From Thysanoteuthis rhombus (taxonomy: Eukaryota > Mollusca > Cephalopoda > Oegopsida > Thysanoteuthidae), in assembly GCA_963457665.1 (NCBI GenBank), contig OY735207.1, positions 49,983,054-50,047,053 on the forward strand: a stretch of DNA of 64,000 bases. The letters are read 5' to 3'. The position numbers and the translations under genes were made by a program. Every line of letters begins with the position of its first letter. The stretch's first letter is position 1. The notes beneath the pieces were generated by a model. It had not been told where the DNA came from, did not search any database, and saw only the letters and a program-made list of their open reading frames with translations. Below are positions 12,120 to 23,209 of the stretch, one piece after another.

Positions 12120-12205
12120 GAGTTCATTCCTTATTGGATGCCCTTCACTTGTGGTTTTGTGCCAAATTGCGCCAAGCTTGGTAAATATAATGAACCTTTG
12201 TTCTT
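12120..12205 (+). repeat. Fragment of SINE-like family B
   Basis: Has the order TTGGATGCCCTTCAC, TTTTGTGCCAAATTG, CCAAGCTTGGTAAATA. This matches the 3' half of family B (compare 61735-61812). The tRNA-like head is not evident. Confidence 0.45.
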
Positions 12206-12754
12206 GTCTGTGTTTAAGGAGGAGTTAAGTGACAGAAACCAGGGCCTTGATATGTATAAAATGCCACTGTAGGCATCATCTAGTTGATCACATGGACATA
12301 TGGCAGCTGATGCTACTGAGGTAATCTGTCTCTGGAAGAGAGGGGAAGGAAAGGGTTTATAAGCATTCCAGTTGTCATCCTTTGATCCTAAATCCTACCC
12401 TATTACCTTCCCTGCCACCCATCTACCATCAGTGTCAAGCAAAGATGTTTCAAAAGAGCCTAAATGATGTCACTCACATATTTCAGCTTATCTTACTCTT
12501 TCTCATTACAAAATTGAGTTATCTTTCCCTTTTGAAAAGAAAAAAAAAACACTAATAAACAAACCCTCTGTTATTATTTTCTAAGGCCTCAGATATCATT
12601 GGATGGAAATTTCCCATGATGCCTCAGTACTGGACTCCATGATAAAAATAACAGGTGTCTTAATCAGAAAAAACGCATATCAGTGTACATGGGTATGCAC
12701 CTGGTATAAGTAGGGTGTATGAATGTATATATTTGTATGCGTGTGTGTATATGC

Positions 12755-12985
12755 AATCTGAGGAAGGAGCCGGGGAAGTCTTTGGTGACGGCATCAACAC
12801 TAGAAATCCTATCACAGCTTGCGACCAGGTTCAAATTCCTTTTCTCTGATTCACCTCCTTCTCGTCATTGTATTCCCTTCGGGCAAACTTCTGGTGGAAT
12901 TGGTGCTAATAGACCGTCTCCTTCCTCTTGTTACATCTATTCTCAGACAATATGCTGCTCTGAAGATAGTTTAATGTGATTCTCA
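12755..12985 (+). other. tRNA-like promoter segment, possible SINE head
   Basis: AGGTTCAAATTCC near 12828-12840 resembles an RNA polymerase III B box. About 40 bases upstream is a loose A-box-like stretch (TTGGTGACGGCATC). An 86-codon open frame (12719-12979) overlaps it, but a tRNA-derived repeat explains the composition better. No second copy of the downstream body was found in this window, so the call is weak. Confidence 0.3.
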
Positions 12986-13387
12986 AGGATTCCTGAACGA
13001 CAAATTCTTGCATAGTGAGAGATAGAGATCTCTCTCTCTCTCACCCTCTCACCACACGCATGCATATGAATACATACACACATAGGAGGGTTGTTTCTAT
13101 TTGCTACCTTTGCCATCACTAAGATGTTGCCTCCAGGCATCAATGGAAAATGTTATTTGACACACAATCTTTATATCCCACAAATTTCTTTCAAATGCCT
13201 GTTCTTTCATAATAGCTGTACAATAAAAACGGTTTGTATTAAGGAATGGGTGGAGAAAGTCCTTTTAAAAAATAGTTAAATCCAGCACATGGCATAGAAA
13301 TTCTTTAGGGCTACTTCGTCTCAACTAAAACATTGAAAAATATCATCTTTTGCCAACGAATTTGGAATAGTTATATATATATATATA

Positions 13388-13715
13388 TATATTCACTCTT
13401 GTTTGTCTACACAATATCTCCAAAAGTTCTCTATAAATATCAATGACATTTTGTGGAAAGATGGTCCATGGAAAACTCAATTAAATTTTGGGATGGATCC
13501 TAGAATTTTTTTTTTTTTTTTTTCTGTACTAATTGAGATATTTTTTTTCATTTATTAAAGAACAAAAGTCCAAAATATTGGGAATCAAAACTTGCTCAGA
13601 CAGCTTCCCTGCATTATAGCTATATATGAACTGATCTTCATTCAGTTTTTAGTTGGTGTATGGGGTTGGCAGTGGTACGTGCTCTCTGATTGCTTTTTAG
13701 TTTAATGTATATTAT
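13388..13715 (+). repeat. Dispersed repeat family C, copy 2
   Basis: Starts directly after a TA microsatellite (13373-13392). It runs through CACAATATCTCCAAAAGTTC, ATGACATTTTGTGGAAAGAT, GATCCTAGAATT, a T run, GAACTGATCTTCATTCAG, and ends near CTCTCTGATTGCTTTTTAG. Word order matches 15402-15710 and 7679-7945. Confidence 0.65.
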
Positions 13716-14354
13716 TATTGGAGATAGTATTTATTATCTTTTTTATTAAAAAAAATTAAGTCGCTACTTATATAAATCAGACAAATATGTTGGTTTATGA
13801 ATGCACAAGATCCAGATTTTGCATGAATTTCAAGAATTCATGTTTCATGATTATTTATACCTAATGAAATAGAATAATTTGGTTGATGTTAGCATAACAG
13901 AAGATTCTATCAAAATGTATCAACTTTTGTTTATAAATTTACAAGTATTTCAGTTTTTATTCACATGACCTTTAAGCAATGAACTTCATGCTTTTGTTGT
14001 TAATATTCCTACTAACTTAGATTTCGGTCAGAAGATTTCATTGACAAAAATGTGATGTGATAGAATAATGCTCTTAATACCCTTTCCCATATGATTTCTG
14101 TTTCAAATTGAAAGGAAAACTCTTTTGTTTTCTTCTGAAGTAATGAGATTGCATTGCCTTTATTACATGCAGTTCGAACTTTTAATTACTCGGCTGTCTT
14201 GAAGGATTATCAAACAATTGTTATATAATGTAAATATTCTTAAAGAATGGAATTCCATGAGTTTGATTTTGTATAGTCTTTTTTTTTCTTTCTTCTCTTT
14301 TCCTTTTCTTTAAACCATACTTAGTTAAAGAGTGCTCCTTTGGGAAATGTTGCT

Positions 14355-14486
14355 TTAACACACCACATTCTTTATTAAATGTAGCATGAAATCTCCAGGA
14401 TCACTAGGTGAATCTCTTGATGGCTCATCACTGTTCCCAAGAGTATTATCGTTGCAGGTGATCTGGTTGGCCGACCCATCCTCACC
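14355..14486 (-). CDS. Candidate 3'-terminal coding exon
   Basis: On the minus strand the acceptor TGATTGTTTTTGTAG ends at 14487. It is followed by 43 open codons and TAA (14357-14355). The triplet before the acceptor junction in this frame is TAG, so the frame begins at the splice site. The peptide is polar and acidic, with GNSDEPSRDSPSDPGDF in its middle, and looks like a disordered C-terminus. AATAAA occurs on the minus strand at 14164-14159, about 190 bases after the stop. A second minus frame is also open for much of the exon, so frame choice is not certain. It is in phase with the donor at 16739 (see 16740-17072). No family is recognised. Confidence 0.4.
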   Translation of the reverse strand, partial: GEDGSANQITCNDNTLGNSDEPSRDSPSDPGDFMLHLIKNVVC

Positions 14487-15401
14487 CTACAAAAACAATC
14501 AGATTAAACATTCCATGGCATCATCGGTGTCAGAAGACCCATCTGAAGAGTGAGAATTTCACTTCCTCTCGGGCACATAATATCATCAGTCGCTCCGCCC
14601 GCCCTCACTCCTCCACTTATTTGCCTGCCCATGGCCACTTGGATTTAAGTTGACCTTTAACCTCAATCACATTTTGTTTGTGTGATTTTTGTCTGCTCTC
14701 CATATTCAATACTACCGAATGCCTTTGAGTGTTGGCTACATCCAATGACCAGGTGACTAATAAGAGTACTGTTCTTGCTCAAGTGTTTGAGGGAGGGTCG
14801 CATCGAAGCTAAAACATAGTCATTCCAACTGACAAAAGTAAGGAATATGATGAAACATAATCATACATAGATTTACTCAGTTTACTTAAGATTCCATCCT
14901 TCAAGAATATTTACATCATAAAGTAAGAATTGTCATGGGTGCTTTTGATGTAGATTTTGGTGTGTCTATGTATGTAGTTGTATATATATAATCATTAACT
15001 GTGATACTTCGATATCCATGTCTTGTATTGCTATGTCAGCCTATGCCTGTTTGTGTATGACCCACCCAATGTATATGGTCGCTTCCGCTGTTGTTGATGG
15101 CTCGTACAACTGTGTCACCTCTGACTCATGTTGATTAATTCGTAACAACTTAGTTGACGCATTTTAAGCTCTGGTTTATTTCTTTATCTTTCTTTTGATC
15201 CCACGCCACCCCACCCCTTCTGGTCGGTCCCTTTGAAGTGGCAACCTTTGAAGAAATATGTATACACCAATAGAACAGTTGTATGTTCATCATGTAAACA
15301 AACTCTTATATAAAATGACAAGTTTCCATGTTTGTTTTTTGGCTTTTTTGTCTCTGTCAGCTCTAAGTTGGGTGAGACATAATATATATATATATATATA
15401 T

Positions 15402-15710
15402 AATGTCTGTCTGTCTGATCATGCAATATCTCTGAAAGTTCTCTGCAAATTTCAATGAAACTCTGTTGAAGGGTCAGCGATGGGCTAAGGAAGAATCAAT
15501 TATATTTTGAGGCAGACCCAGTAATACCCCCCCTCCCTTGAGAGATTCCACCCCCACCTCGCATGTTGAGATGATAATCCAAAATATAGACAGTCAAAAT
15601 TTAGTCACCTCCCTTGCATCGTAGCTGCATAAGAACTGATTTTCATTCAGTTTTTAGTTTGTGTATGTTGTTGGTACAGATATGCACTCTCTGAATGTGA
15701 AGAAATACAT
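15402..15710 (+). repeat. Dispersed repeat family C, copy 3
   Basis: Begins immediately after a TA microsatellite (15380-15402) with TGTCTGTCTGTCTGATC. It contains GCAATATCTCTGAAAGTTCT, TTTTGAGGCAGACCC, a C-rich insertion near 15529-15560, and GAACTGATTTTCATTCAG. It is collinear with copies at 7679, 13388 and 48505. Confidence 0.65.
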
Positions 15711-16204
15711 TTGAAATTCAGTAACTTGCTGGTCTTGTGTAAGAGACATTTGAACAAACCTGTCCCCCCTCACCATGCCAAATTCCTCCCCCTCTTGTTG
15801 ATATTTACTAATCTTGGCTTAGTTTAAACGCAAGGCCAAAATGGAAGAAAAAGTTGTTTATCAGCTCAAAAAATGGCAAAAACACTAAGTAAATCCATTC
15901 TTTGAAGAAATTTTATGGTGATCTTAACTAAATCTTGACTATGATTTAAAAAAAAAATGCCAGGTTGTCATAAGACTATTAAAGGCCTCATACATTATAA
16001 TAAGGTTTGCAACTTGAGAATGGTGGATGGTTGACCCCAAAATATTGATCTAGCTCCAAAATAGTTGAATTGACAACCCGTGGCTCCGTTATAATGTGGT
16101 TCTCTTCCGCCTGCATTAATTTTTTGATAAATGAAAGTGCAGTTGCAAAGGAAATTTGAATTCCCCTTTATCAATTCTGTTTTTGTATATGCAACCATCT
16201 ACAT

Positions 16205-16735
16205 GTAATTGATTCTTCATCAAACGAAAACTCAATGTTTTTTGGGGGGGAAGAGAGATCCTTTCAGCACTGTCTTTCATCCCCAAATAAAAAGCTTTTC
16301 TTTTTTTTTTTTCTCCTTTTCTTTTTTTTTTTTCATCCTTCCATCCTAATTTTTTTTTAAAATTCTATGTTTGTTTGGTTTCTGTCTACATCTTTTAAAA
16401 AAAAATCATCTTTATCCGTTAGATTTTACACCCCAGTTACTTTGTCAAATTAATTCTCCATCCAACAAAAATTTAATTTTTTCATTCTTGTTGCTACTGT
16501 CGGAAAAGTCGAAAAGAAAGGGCCCAGGTTTAAAGCATCCTGTCTAGATTTGGACATTGACAGAACCCCCACTTCTGTCCCGTCTTCTACCCCCTCCCCC
16601 AACAAAAAGCCTTTTTAATTTTTTAAATTTTTTTTTCCTTTTCCCTTTCCTTCTTTGAAGAAATATTTCAGTATTTGTTTGGCTTCCGTCTACCCTTCTT
16701 TTTTATTATCTTTATCATTCAGATCTAAACATTAC
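16205..16735. repeat. Imperfect tandem duplication, ~250-bp period
   Basis: Two adjacent segments (about 16205-16440 and 16445-16735) share a series of words in order: a TTCATCAAACGAAAA / CTCCATCCAACAAAAA block, an AAAAAGCTTTTC / AAAAAGCCTTTT block, T-rich tracts, GTTTGGTTTCTGTCTAC / GTTTGGCTTCCGTCTAC, and ATCTTTATCCGTTAGAT / ATCTTTATCATTCAGAT. Divergence is substantial, so the duplication is old. It may be two copies of an unnamed dispersed element. Confidence 0.5.
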
Positions 16736-16739
16736 ATAC

Positions 16740-17072
16740 TTGACTGTTTCTTCCGCCTGGTGAAGTGTTTTGCCTGTCTTTGATGTACGTTTGCATAAGA
16801 TTAGTTAAACTAACCAAATCTTGCAGGCATTGCACATGTTCGCAACCTGCCCTCCATCTGCCCACATCCCCCAAAGTCTGCTCTTTACAAAAGTGTTCCT
16901 CCGCTGACTTCTGTCCAAACACGGGCCACCTTCACCACCCCGGCATCGCCAGTGCAACCAGTCCTTTTAACAACTTGAAACTGTTTCTGTTTTTCCTCTT
17001 TTGTATAGCTTCCTCCATCTCTTTTGTCATTAACGTATGGACAAGTTGAGCCAGCTGTGTGCTAGTAGCAAC
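16740..17072 (-). CDS. Candidate coding exon with one in-frame TGA
   Basis: On the minus strand a single frame runs from an acceptor AACTTCAG (17073) to a donor CAA|GTATGT (16739), 111 codons, interrupted only by TGA at 16934-16932 (codon 47). The part before it reads like a helix (LVHTLMTKEMEEAIQKRK). The part after it includes CEHVQCLQDLVSLTNLMQ. An alternative acceptor at 16911 (TTTGGACAG) would give a 57-codon exon free of the stop. Exon phase is 0 at both ends, matching the start of the 14355-14486 exon. The TGA may mean a pseudogene, the shorter exon, or a codon that RNA editing could recode. No family is recognised. Other frames are also open in places, so this is only a candidate. Confidence 0.35.
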
Positions 17073-17104
17073 CTGAAGTTCAGATTTAACAGAAGATATT
17101 AATT

Positions 17105-17420
17105 TTCACTTGGGCTGGCCCTAGGGATCCTGGTAGTGCCTGCAGCAAGCTGAACTTCAGCACCCTTGATAGTAATATTCATTTAGGTATATTTAACAGT
17201 GAGAAAAATACATAGGAAAGAAAAGCTTATTACAATGATCGGGTACATAAGAAATAAACTTCCAGCATCAGAGTTTTCCGATTATCATTTGATGAATATA
17301 ACAGATTCATTATCAAACCAAGATATCCATTTGTCCATTTGTATTTGGACAGGCCAACTGTCTCAGACACATGATAGATGCCCTAGGCAACTGACTGTAT
17401 TGCCGGTGCCTTGAGTTAGC
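17105..17420. mobile_element. Possible DNA-transposon termini, inward copies
   Basis: GGGCTGGCCCTAGGGATCCT at 17114-17133 and AGGCCAACTGTCTC near 17352 followed by ATGCCCTAGGCAAC near 17381 resemble the GGGCCGGCCCTAGG / CGCCCTAGGCAA words seen at ends of many animal DNA transposons. No clean inverted pair or target duplication was established. Confidence 0.2.
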
Positions 17421-19735
17421 CCCAATTTCACTATTATGGGTCAAGGTGAAAAAAATATGAACTAAATCTACTGATTTACCACCCCTGGACTTCATTAATA
17501 AAGTGCTGGCCTTGGTTTTTGTATTAACTTTTAAATTCAAAGAATGAAAATGGAATTTCAGTTTGAAAGGGAAATAACTTCTAATTAAAGTTATCTCCTT
17601 ATGACTATATGATGAATTTTTTTAAAAAATTCAATGCACAGAAGAGTTATGTTTTTAACGCTATTCATTGAGGAGTTCTCTGGCAATTACAAGAGGTTTA
17701 TGAATTTAAAAGGCAGAAGAAAATGACTAATTTACTTCTGAAACAAACTAAAGTTGTAGCATAGAAGTCTAAAAATACATATATAAATACACTCTCAGTT
17801 TAGAAGACAGATAATTGTGGATGAGCTCCTCCAGGCAATCTTGCCCTCAACACATCCATGATGAAATCATCTGTGGTGCCCCAATTAACCCTTCACTGGG
17901 CTACAGTATTAATGATATACATTCTTTATTCCTATAACTTTTGAATAATTCATTTCAATTACTTTATGGAACTTCAAGAAGATGTCTATCAGTAGCCGAT
18001 AATCCTTTGCAAGGGTCCCATTATCTTGCTTTTCAATTCAGACAATACCTTCCCATTTCAAGGAACTGAATCTTGTTTAGAAAGAGTTCTTGAAAACTGT
18101 ATCAAGCAAAAATTTCAGCTTTTTTATGAATAGTGCTTTCCTTTCCAGCAAAAAGAATGTTGGGGTCTGTGTTAGCTCTTGACCCCGATAATAAGGATCT
18201 GATTTCTATCAATTTCTATATAATATTAGTCTGATTGGCCCTAAAGATTGACCTCACTTCTTGTTCATTAATCAAATATTATTTATAGAAAACTCTTTCA
18301 TTTACTTACATCTACAATTCAGGATTTGTTCCGTGTCTTCCACCCCCAGAAGTATACAATGTCCAATCCTGTGGATTCCAACCCCTGAGCTGCTCATCTC
18401 TATTGTGCCAGAATTGGAGGGTGTGGAATACTTTTGATACTTTCATCTCATTGGTCACATGGACTGAGCAATTTTTGTCCATATATGTGTGGGCCCCCAC
18501 TTGAAACTGACCTTGTACTGAATTTGCCCCTGTGCAAGGCAAAAAAAAAAATCTCCATATATTGTTTTATATATGTTGAAATAGGCGAAAAGTATGCAAG
18601 TAAGTATGTTTTGAAACATTTTACCTTTGTTTTCCTTTGGAAAAAAAGGAAACAAGGTTAGTCGTTCGACTTTGAAAATATTTCATTGATTTTCTCTTTC
18701 CAAGCTGATATAATAATAACCTTGAACCTCGAGTTGGTGTGCTCACCAGTGCAGCGCCCTCATGACCAATCTCCGTTAGAGGGCTAGTGTCTATAATAAC
18801 ATGTCCATTTAGTCATTCAATAGAAACTGTCTCATGACCAATGTATTTTGTAAAAAATTGGAAAAAAGGGTGATCAATAAATATGTTACTTCTCTCCTCG
18901 CCCTTCATCAGATAGTGACACCTTTAAAAAAGTTTGAATTTAAAAAAAAAAAAAGAAATGAGCATGAATACTGCCTTCACAAACTAAGGGACCAATTTCG
19001 AATAAACCGACATAGCAAATGGAACCTCTGACTAAAAACCAATTTATGGAGATAATTTTTTTTTTTTTAAATTAACTATATCAATAAGGAGTAAATGTTT
19101 AAACTTTTAGCCCTCTAGCTCCATTTGTGCAGCCTGTACACGATACATACATAGCCAGCTCAATTTGAAAACTGTAGAAATCCATGTTACCTGTTTTGAT
19201 ATAAGTTTTCAATAACCAATGAGCAAAAGGAAATGTTCTCTTGTGTGTTTGTATCAACCCCTATTTAGGATTTAGTCTGTTGCACTCTGCTGAACGTAAT
19301 GGCCATATTACGGTGTTTCCATTCATGGCAAGCATTGTTTTGTTTTTCCTCTGGAACATTCTCTTACAAGCAGCAACCGTTCATGCTTCAGTGACCATTT
19401 CTTTGTGCCTTGGACTGTGAGAGACCCACTTGCACAGGCTTTCTTACCCACCCTTATTGTTATGATATAAAACAGGTTGACTGCTCAGGTTCTGATTTCT
19501 TTTTGCAGTTTATTGTTATTGTAAAAGGAAGGAAGAGAGAAAAAAATCTATCAATCTTTGTAGAATCGATTTCCCAATATGACAGACTGTATGATAGAAT
19601 TAATTTCTTGACAGACTGACAAATACTTAAGCTGTTTATTGTCTTTATTGTTCATTTTCTCTGCCCCTTTTCTCTTTTCTGTTTCTTACCTTATTTCTTT
19701 ATTAATCTTTTTTCACATTCTTCTGTTCAACTCTG
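17421..19735. other. AT-rich stretch, no supported gene
   Basis: Apart from the repeat-D copy at 17825 and a minus-strand open frame of 76 codons at 18312-18542, nothing is recognisable. That frame contains GGTTGGAATCC, a B-box-like word, on its own strand, so it may be a tRNA-derived repeat. Acceptor-like tracts at 18128-18147 and 19490-19508 are followed by open frames but lack convincing donors. Confidence 0.4.
17825..17910 (+). repeat. Dispersed repeat family D, copy 1
   Basis: Shares CAATCTTGCCCTCAA, GATGAAATCATCTGTGGTG and CCCCAATTAACCCTTCACTGG with the reverse complement of 51835-51965. Only about 90-130 bp are alignable. It is probably an old interspersed element; the class is unknown. 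Confidence 0.5.
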
Positions 19736-19796
19736 TCCCTTTTCTTCTTCCTGCCTAACTGTCTCTATTCCTTTGTCATTCCTTTCTTCTTTCTCT

Positions 19797-19876
19797 CCCT
19801 CCCCTTTTTCTCTTTCCCTCCCCTTTTTCTCTTTCCCTCCCCTTTTTCTCTTTCCCTCCCCTTTTTCTCTTTCCTT
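19797..19876. repeat. 19-bp pyrimidine minisatellite
   Basis: About four copies of a CCCTCCCCTTTTTCTCTTT unit precede the larger 23-bp array. Confidence 0.85.
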
Positions 19877-19883
19877 CCCCCCT

Positions 19884-20230
19884 CTATTCTCTCTCCCTCC
19901 CCTCTCCCATTCTCTCTCCCTCCCCTCTCCCATTCTCTCTCCCTCCCCTCTCCCATTCACTCTCCCTCCCCTCTCCCATCCACTCTCCCTCCCCTCTCCC
20001 ATTCTCTCTCCCTCCCCTCTCCCATTCTCTCTCCCTCCCCTCTCCCATTCTCTCTCCCTCCCCTCTCCCATTCTCTCTCCCTCCCCTCTCCCATTCTCTC
20101 TCCCTCCCCTCTCCCATTCTCTCTCCCTCCCCTCTCCCATTCTCTCTCCCTCCCCTCTCCCATTCTCTCTCCCTCCCCTCTCCCATTCTCTCTCCCTCCC
20201 CTCTCCCATTCTCTCTCCCTCCCCTCTCTT
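19884..20230. repeat. 23-bp minisatellite, about 15 units
   Basis: The unit consists of CTCTCTCCCTCCCC followed by TCTCCCATT. Most units are identical; variants at 19955-19985 have CACTC in place of CTCTC. Because 23 is not a multiple of three and no stop codon occurs on either strand, long frames with a 23-residue period appear (GEGREREW/ERGGRENG on the minus strand). These are not genes. Confidence 0.95.
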
Positions 20231-20874
20231 TTTACTTTTTCTTAATCTTCAGACTCAAATATCTTTTTATTAGACTCTTTTCCTCTCTCTCTTTCCACTC
20301 TCTATATATGCATGTAGTTTTTTTCTCTGTCACCACTTGCCATAGTGGATTCTTCCAATATTGATTTGACATTTTTTTTTTTATATCTGTTTGTGTGATG
20401 AAGGGGAAGGAAAGTTTTTTTTGGTAATGCTGTCACATAGGATATTATATCCCAATTTTGTTTCCATTGAAGCCGATACAATTCATTTGTTGTTGGTATG
20501 CCAAACATTTAGCTGTGATGAATTATTTTTATTTTTTCATTAGGTAAATCTTCACTTCACAAGATAGAGAGTATTTTGTCTCTGTCAACCATAGCTTTGG
20601 TTGTTTTCCTTACAACTTCATTCATTCATTTTCCTTTCTTTTTTTCTTCATACTTTATTCCCCCTCTTTCCATTTCTCTCTTCTTTTTGCTTCCACCCAA
20701 ACCGCCCTCATTCTTTTTTTTTTCTCTCTGCACCCTTCACTCTCTTTCATCCTCTTTTCACTTGGTTCATTCTTTCCCTTCATATACCTCTGGGAACCTT
20801 TTTCATTTACTTCATTACCTCTCTTTTTTGTTGTTTTATATTCTCTCTCTGTTCTCCACCCATCCACTCATTTT

Positions 20875-20896
20875 CTTCATGCTCTCTCTTTCCTTT

Positions 20897-20927
<31 letters not shown>

Positions 20928-20944
20928 TTCTCTCTTTCTCTCTT

Positions 20945-20981
<37 letters not shown>

Positions 20982-22450
20982 TTTTCTCTCTCTTTCTTTT
21001 CCCTCTCTCTCTCTTTCCTTTTTCCTCTCTCTCTCTTTCCTTTTTCCCTCTCTCTCTCTTTCCTTTTTCCTCTCTCTCTCTCTCTTTCCTTTTTCCTCTC
21101 TCTCTCTCTTTCCTTTTTCCTCTCTCTCTTTCCTTTTTCCTCTCTCTCTCTCCTTTTCTCTCTCTCTCTCTTTCCTTTTCTCTCTCTCTCTTTCCTTTTT
21201 CCTCTCTCTCTCTCTTTCCTTTTTCCTCTCTCTCTCTCTTTCCTTTTTCCTCTCTCTCTCTTTCCTTTTTCCTCTCTCTCTCTCTTTCCTTTTTCCTCTC
21301 TCTCTCTCTTTCCTTTTTCCTCTCTCTCTCTTTCCTTTTTCCTCTCTCTCTCTTTCCTTTTTCCTCTCTCTCTCTTTCCTTTTTCCTCTCTCTCTCTTTC
21401 CTTTTTCCCTCTCTCTCTCTCTCTCTTTCCTTTTTCCCTCTCTCTCTCTCTCTCTTTCCTTTTTCCCTCTCTCTCTCTCTCTCTTTCCTTTTTCCCTCTC
21501 TCTCTCTCTTTCCTTTTCCCTCTCTCTCTCTCTCTTTCCTTTTCCCTCTCTCTCTCTCTTTCCTTTTCTCTCTCTCTCTTTCCTTTTCCCTCTCTCTCTC
21601 TTTCCTTTTCTCTCTCTCTCTCTTTCCTTTTCTCTCTCTCTCTCTCTTTCCTTTTCTCTCTCTCTCTCTCTTTCCTTTTCTCTCTCTCTCTCTTTCCTTT
21701 TCTCTCTCTCTCTCTTTCCTTTTCTCTCTCTCTCTCTCTCCTTTTCTCTCTCTCTCTTTCCTTTTCTCTCTCTCTCTCTTTCCTTTTCTCTCTCTCTCTC
21801 TTTCCTTTTCTCTCTCTCTCTCTCCTTTTCTCTCTCTCTCTTTCCTTTTCTCTCTCTCTCTTTCCTTTTCTCTCTCTCTCTTTCCTTTTCTCTCTCTCTC
21901 TTTCCTTTTCTCTCTCTCTCTTTCCTTTTCTCTCTCTCTTTCTTTCCTTTTCTCTCTCTCTCTCTTTCCTTTTCTCTCTCTCTTTCCTTTTGTCTCTCTC
22001 TCTCTTTCCTTTTCTCTTTCTCTCTTTCCTTTTCTCTTTCTCTCTTTCCTTTTCTCTTTCTCTCTTTCCTTTTCTCTTTCTCTCTTTCCTTTTCTCTTTC
22101 TCTTTCTCTCTTTCCTTTTCTCTTTCTCTCTTTCCTTTTCTCTTTCTCTCTTTCCTTTTCTCTTTCCCTCTCTCTCTCTTTCCTTTTCCCTCTCTCTCTT
22201 TCCTTTTCCCTCTCTCTCTTTCCTTTTCCCTCTCTCTCTTTCCTTTTCCCTCTCTCTCTTTCCTTTTCTCTCTCTCTCTCTTTCCTTTTCTCTCTCTCTC
22301 TCTTTCCTTTTCTCTCTCTCTCTCTTTCCTTTTCTCTCTCTCTCTCTTTCCTTTTCTCTCTCTCTCTCCTCTTTCTTCTCTCTCTCACTCTCTCCCCTTT
22401 CTTCTCTCTCTCTCTCTCTCTCTCTCCCCTTTCTTCTCTCTCTCTCCTCT
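20875..22450. repeat. 1.6-kb CT / TTTCCTTTT polypyrimidine array
   Basis: The plus strand is nearly pure pyrimidine, built from CTCTCTCTC blocks separated by TTTCCTTTT, with drift from TTTTTCC spacers on the left to TTTTCTC and TTTTCCC spacers on the right. Frames of 704 and 642 codons on plus and 553 and 503 codons on minus are open only because such repeats cannot form stops. The SLSFLFPL and KREREKER compositions are diagnostic of this. A mirror-symmetric tract of this length could adopt H-DNA (triplex). Confidence 0.95.
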
Positions 22451-22829
22451 TTCCCCATTTGGTTCATCCATTTTTCCTTTCTCCTCCCACTTCCCAAGCA
22501 ACTCTTTCTCTTATTTTCTCTATACTTAACTATCTTCCCCCCTCTTCTTACTGTTTGTTTTTTTTTGTCCTCCTACTCCAAGTCATTCTCCCTTGTTTTC
22601 TATATATTTCATTCTCCCTCTTTCCTTTCCTCTCTTTATTACACTCTGTCTCATTTTCTCTTATCTATTTTCCCTCTTTTTCTTTTTTAACCCTCTCCCC
22701 ACTCTGTTCTCCACCCATCTCCAACTCAGTACATTTTTTTCCCCAACATTGCATCTCCACCCCCCCTTCATTCAAATTGTCACCTTACCCCCCCTTTTCC
22801 ACTAGTTGCTAAGATGAACCCCCCCCCGC

Positions 22830-22912
22830 CCCTTCGGCATTCTGGCGGCTTCTGGTCTCGAGTGTCCTCATGCAAGAGAAGAAAGAGGATGAGACCGGGA
22901 CTCGAGGTAGAA
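22830..22912. other. Short imperfect inverted repeat after the CT array
   Basis: TCTCGAGTGTCCTCAT and, about 30 bases later, ATGAGACCGGGACTCGAG can pair imperfectly through CTCGAGT and CTCAT. The segment is GC-richer than its neighbours. No known element is recognised. Confidence 0.3.
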
Positions 22913-23209
22913 TAAATAATTCTTTTTATTTCTACTTTATTGCTATTTCATGATAACAATCACTTATTTTTCTGCTCCTGAGTTTTTGAGAACAAATCAA
23001 GTATTGATAGAGGCCATTGAATTTGACATTTCTTCCAGGAAGCATTTGCAATGGGAACGGGGGGGGTGGCACTCGAGAGGAAAGCTTTACAAATTTGGTC
23101 TGGGGGTAGTGTCAGACATTATGAAGAAATTGAATGAGTTAAATCTCCGTTTCCATCCACTATATTTTCTTTCTATCTCTCTCTCTGTAACTTTCATCTT
23201 ATGACAAGA

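Noticed and set aside
18128-18230. Exon after GCTTTCCTTTCCAG near 18147
   Set aside because: A short coding-like frame follows, but no usable donor or matching phase was found.
19490-19619. Exon after TTTCTTTTTGCAG at 19508
   Set aside because: The acceptor is good and 36 codons are open, but there is no donor and the phase does not fit the other candidates. Such tracts are frequent here.
19727-20273. 160-166-codon frames with GEGREREW repeats
   Set aside because: Produced by a 23-bp minisatellite that is open in all frames.
20576-22690. 704-codon and 642-codon plus frames and 553/503-codon minus frames
   Set aside because: They lie within a stop-free CT/TTTCC array. Composition is only Ser/Leu/Phe or Lys/Arg/Glu and several frames are open at once.
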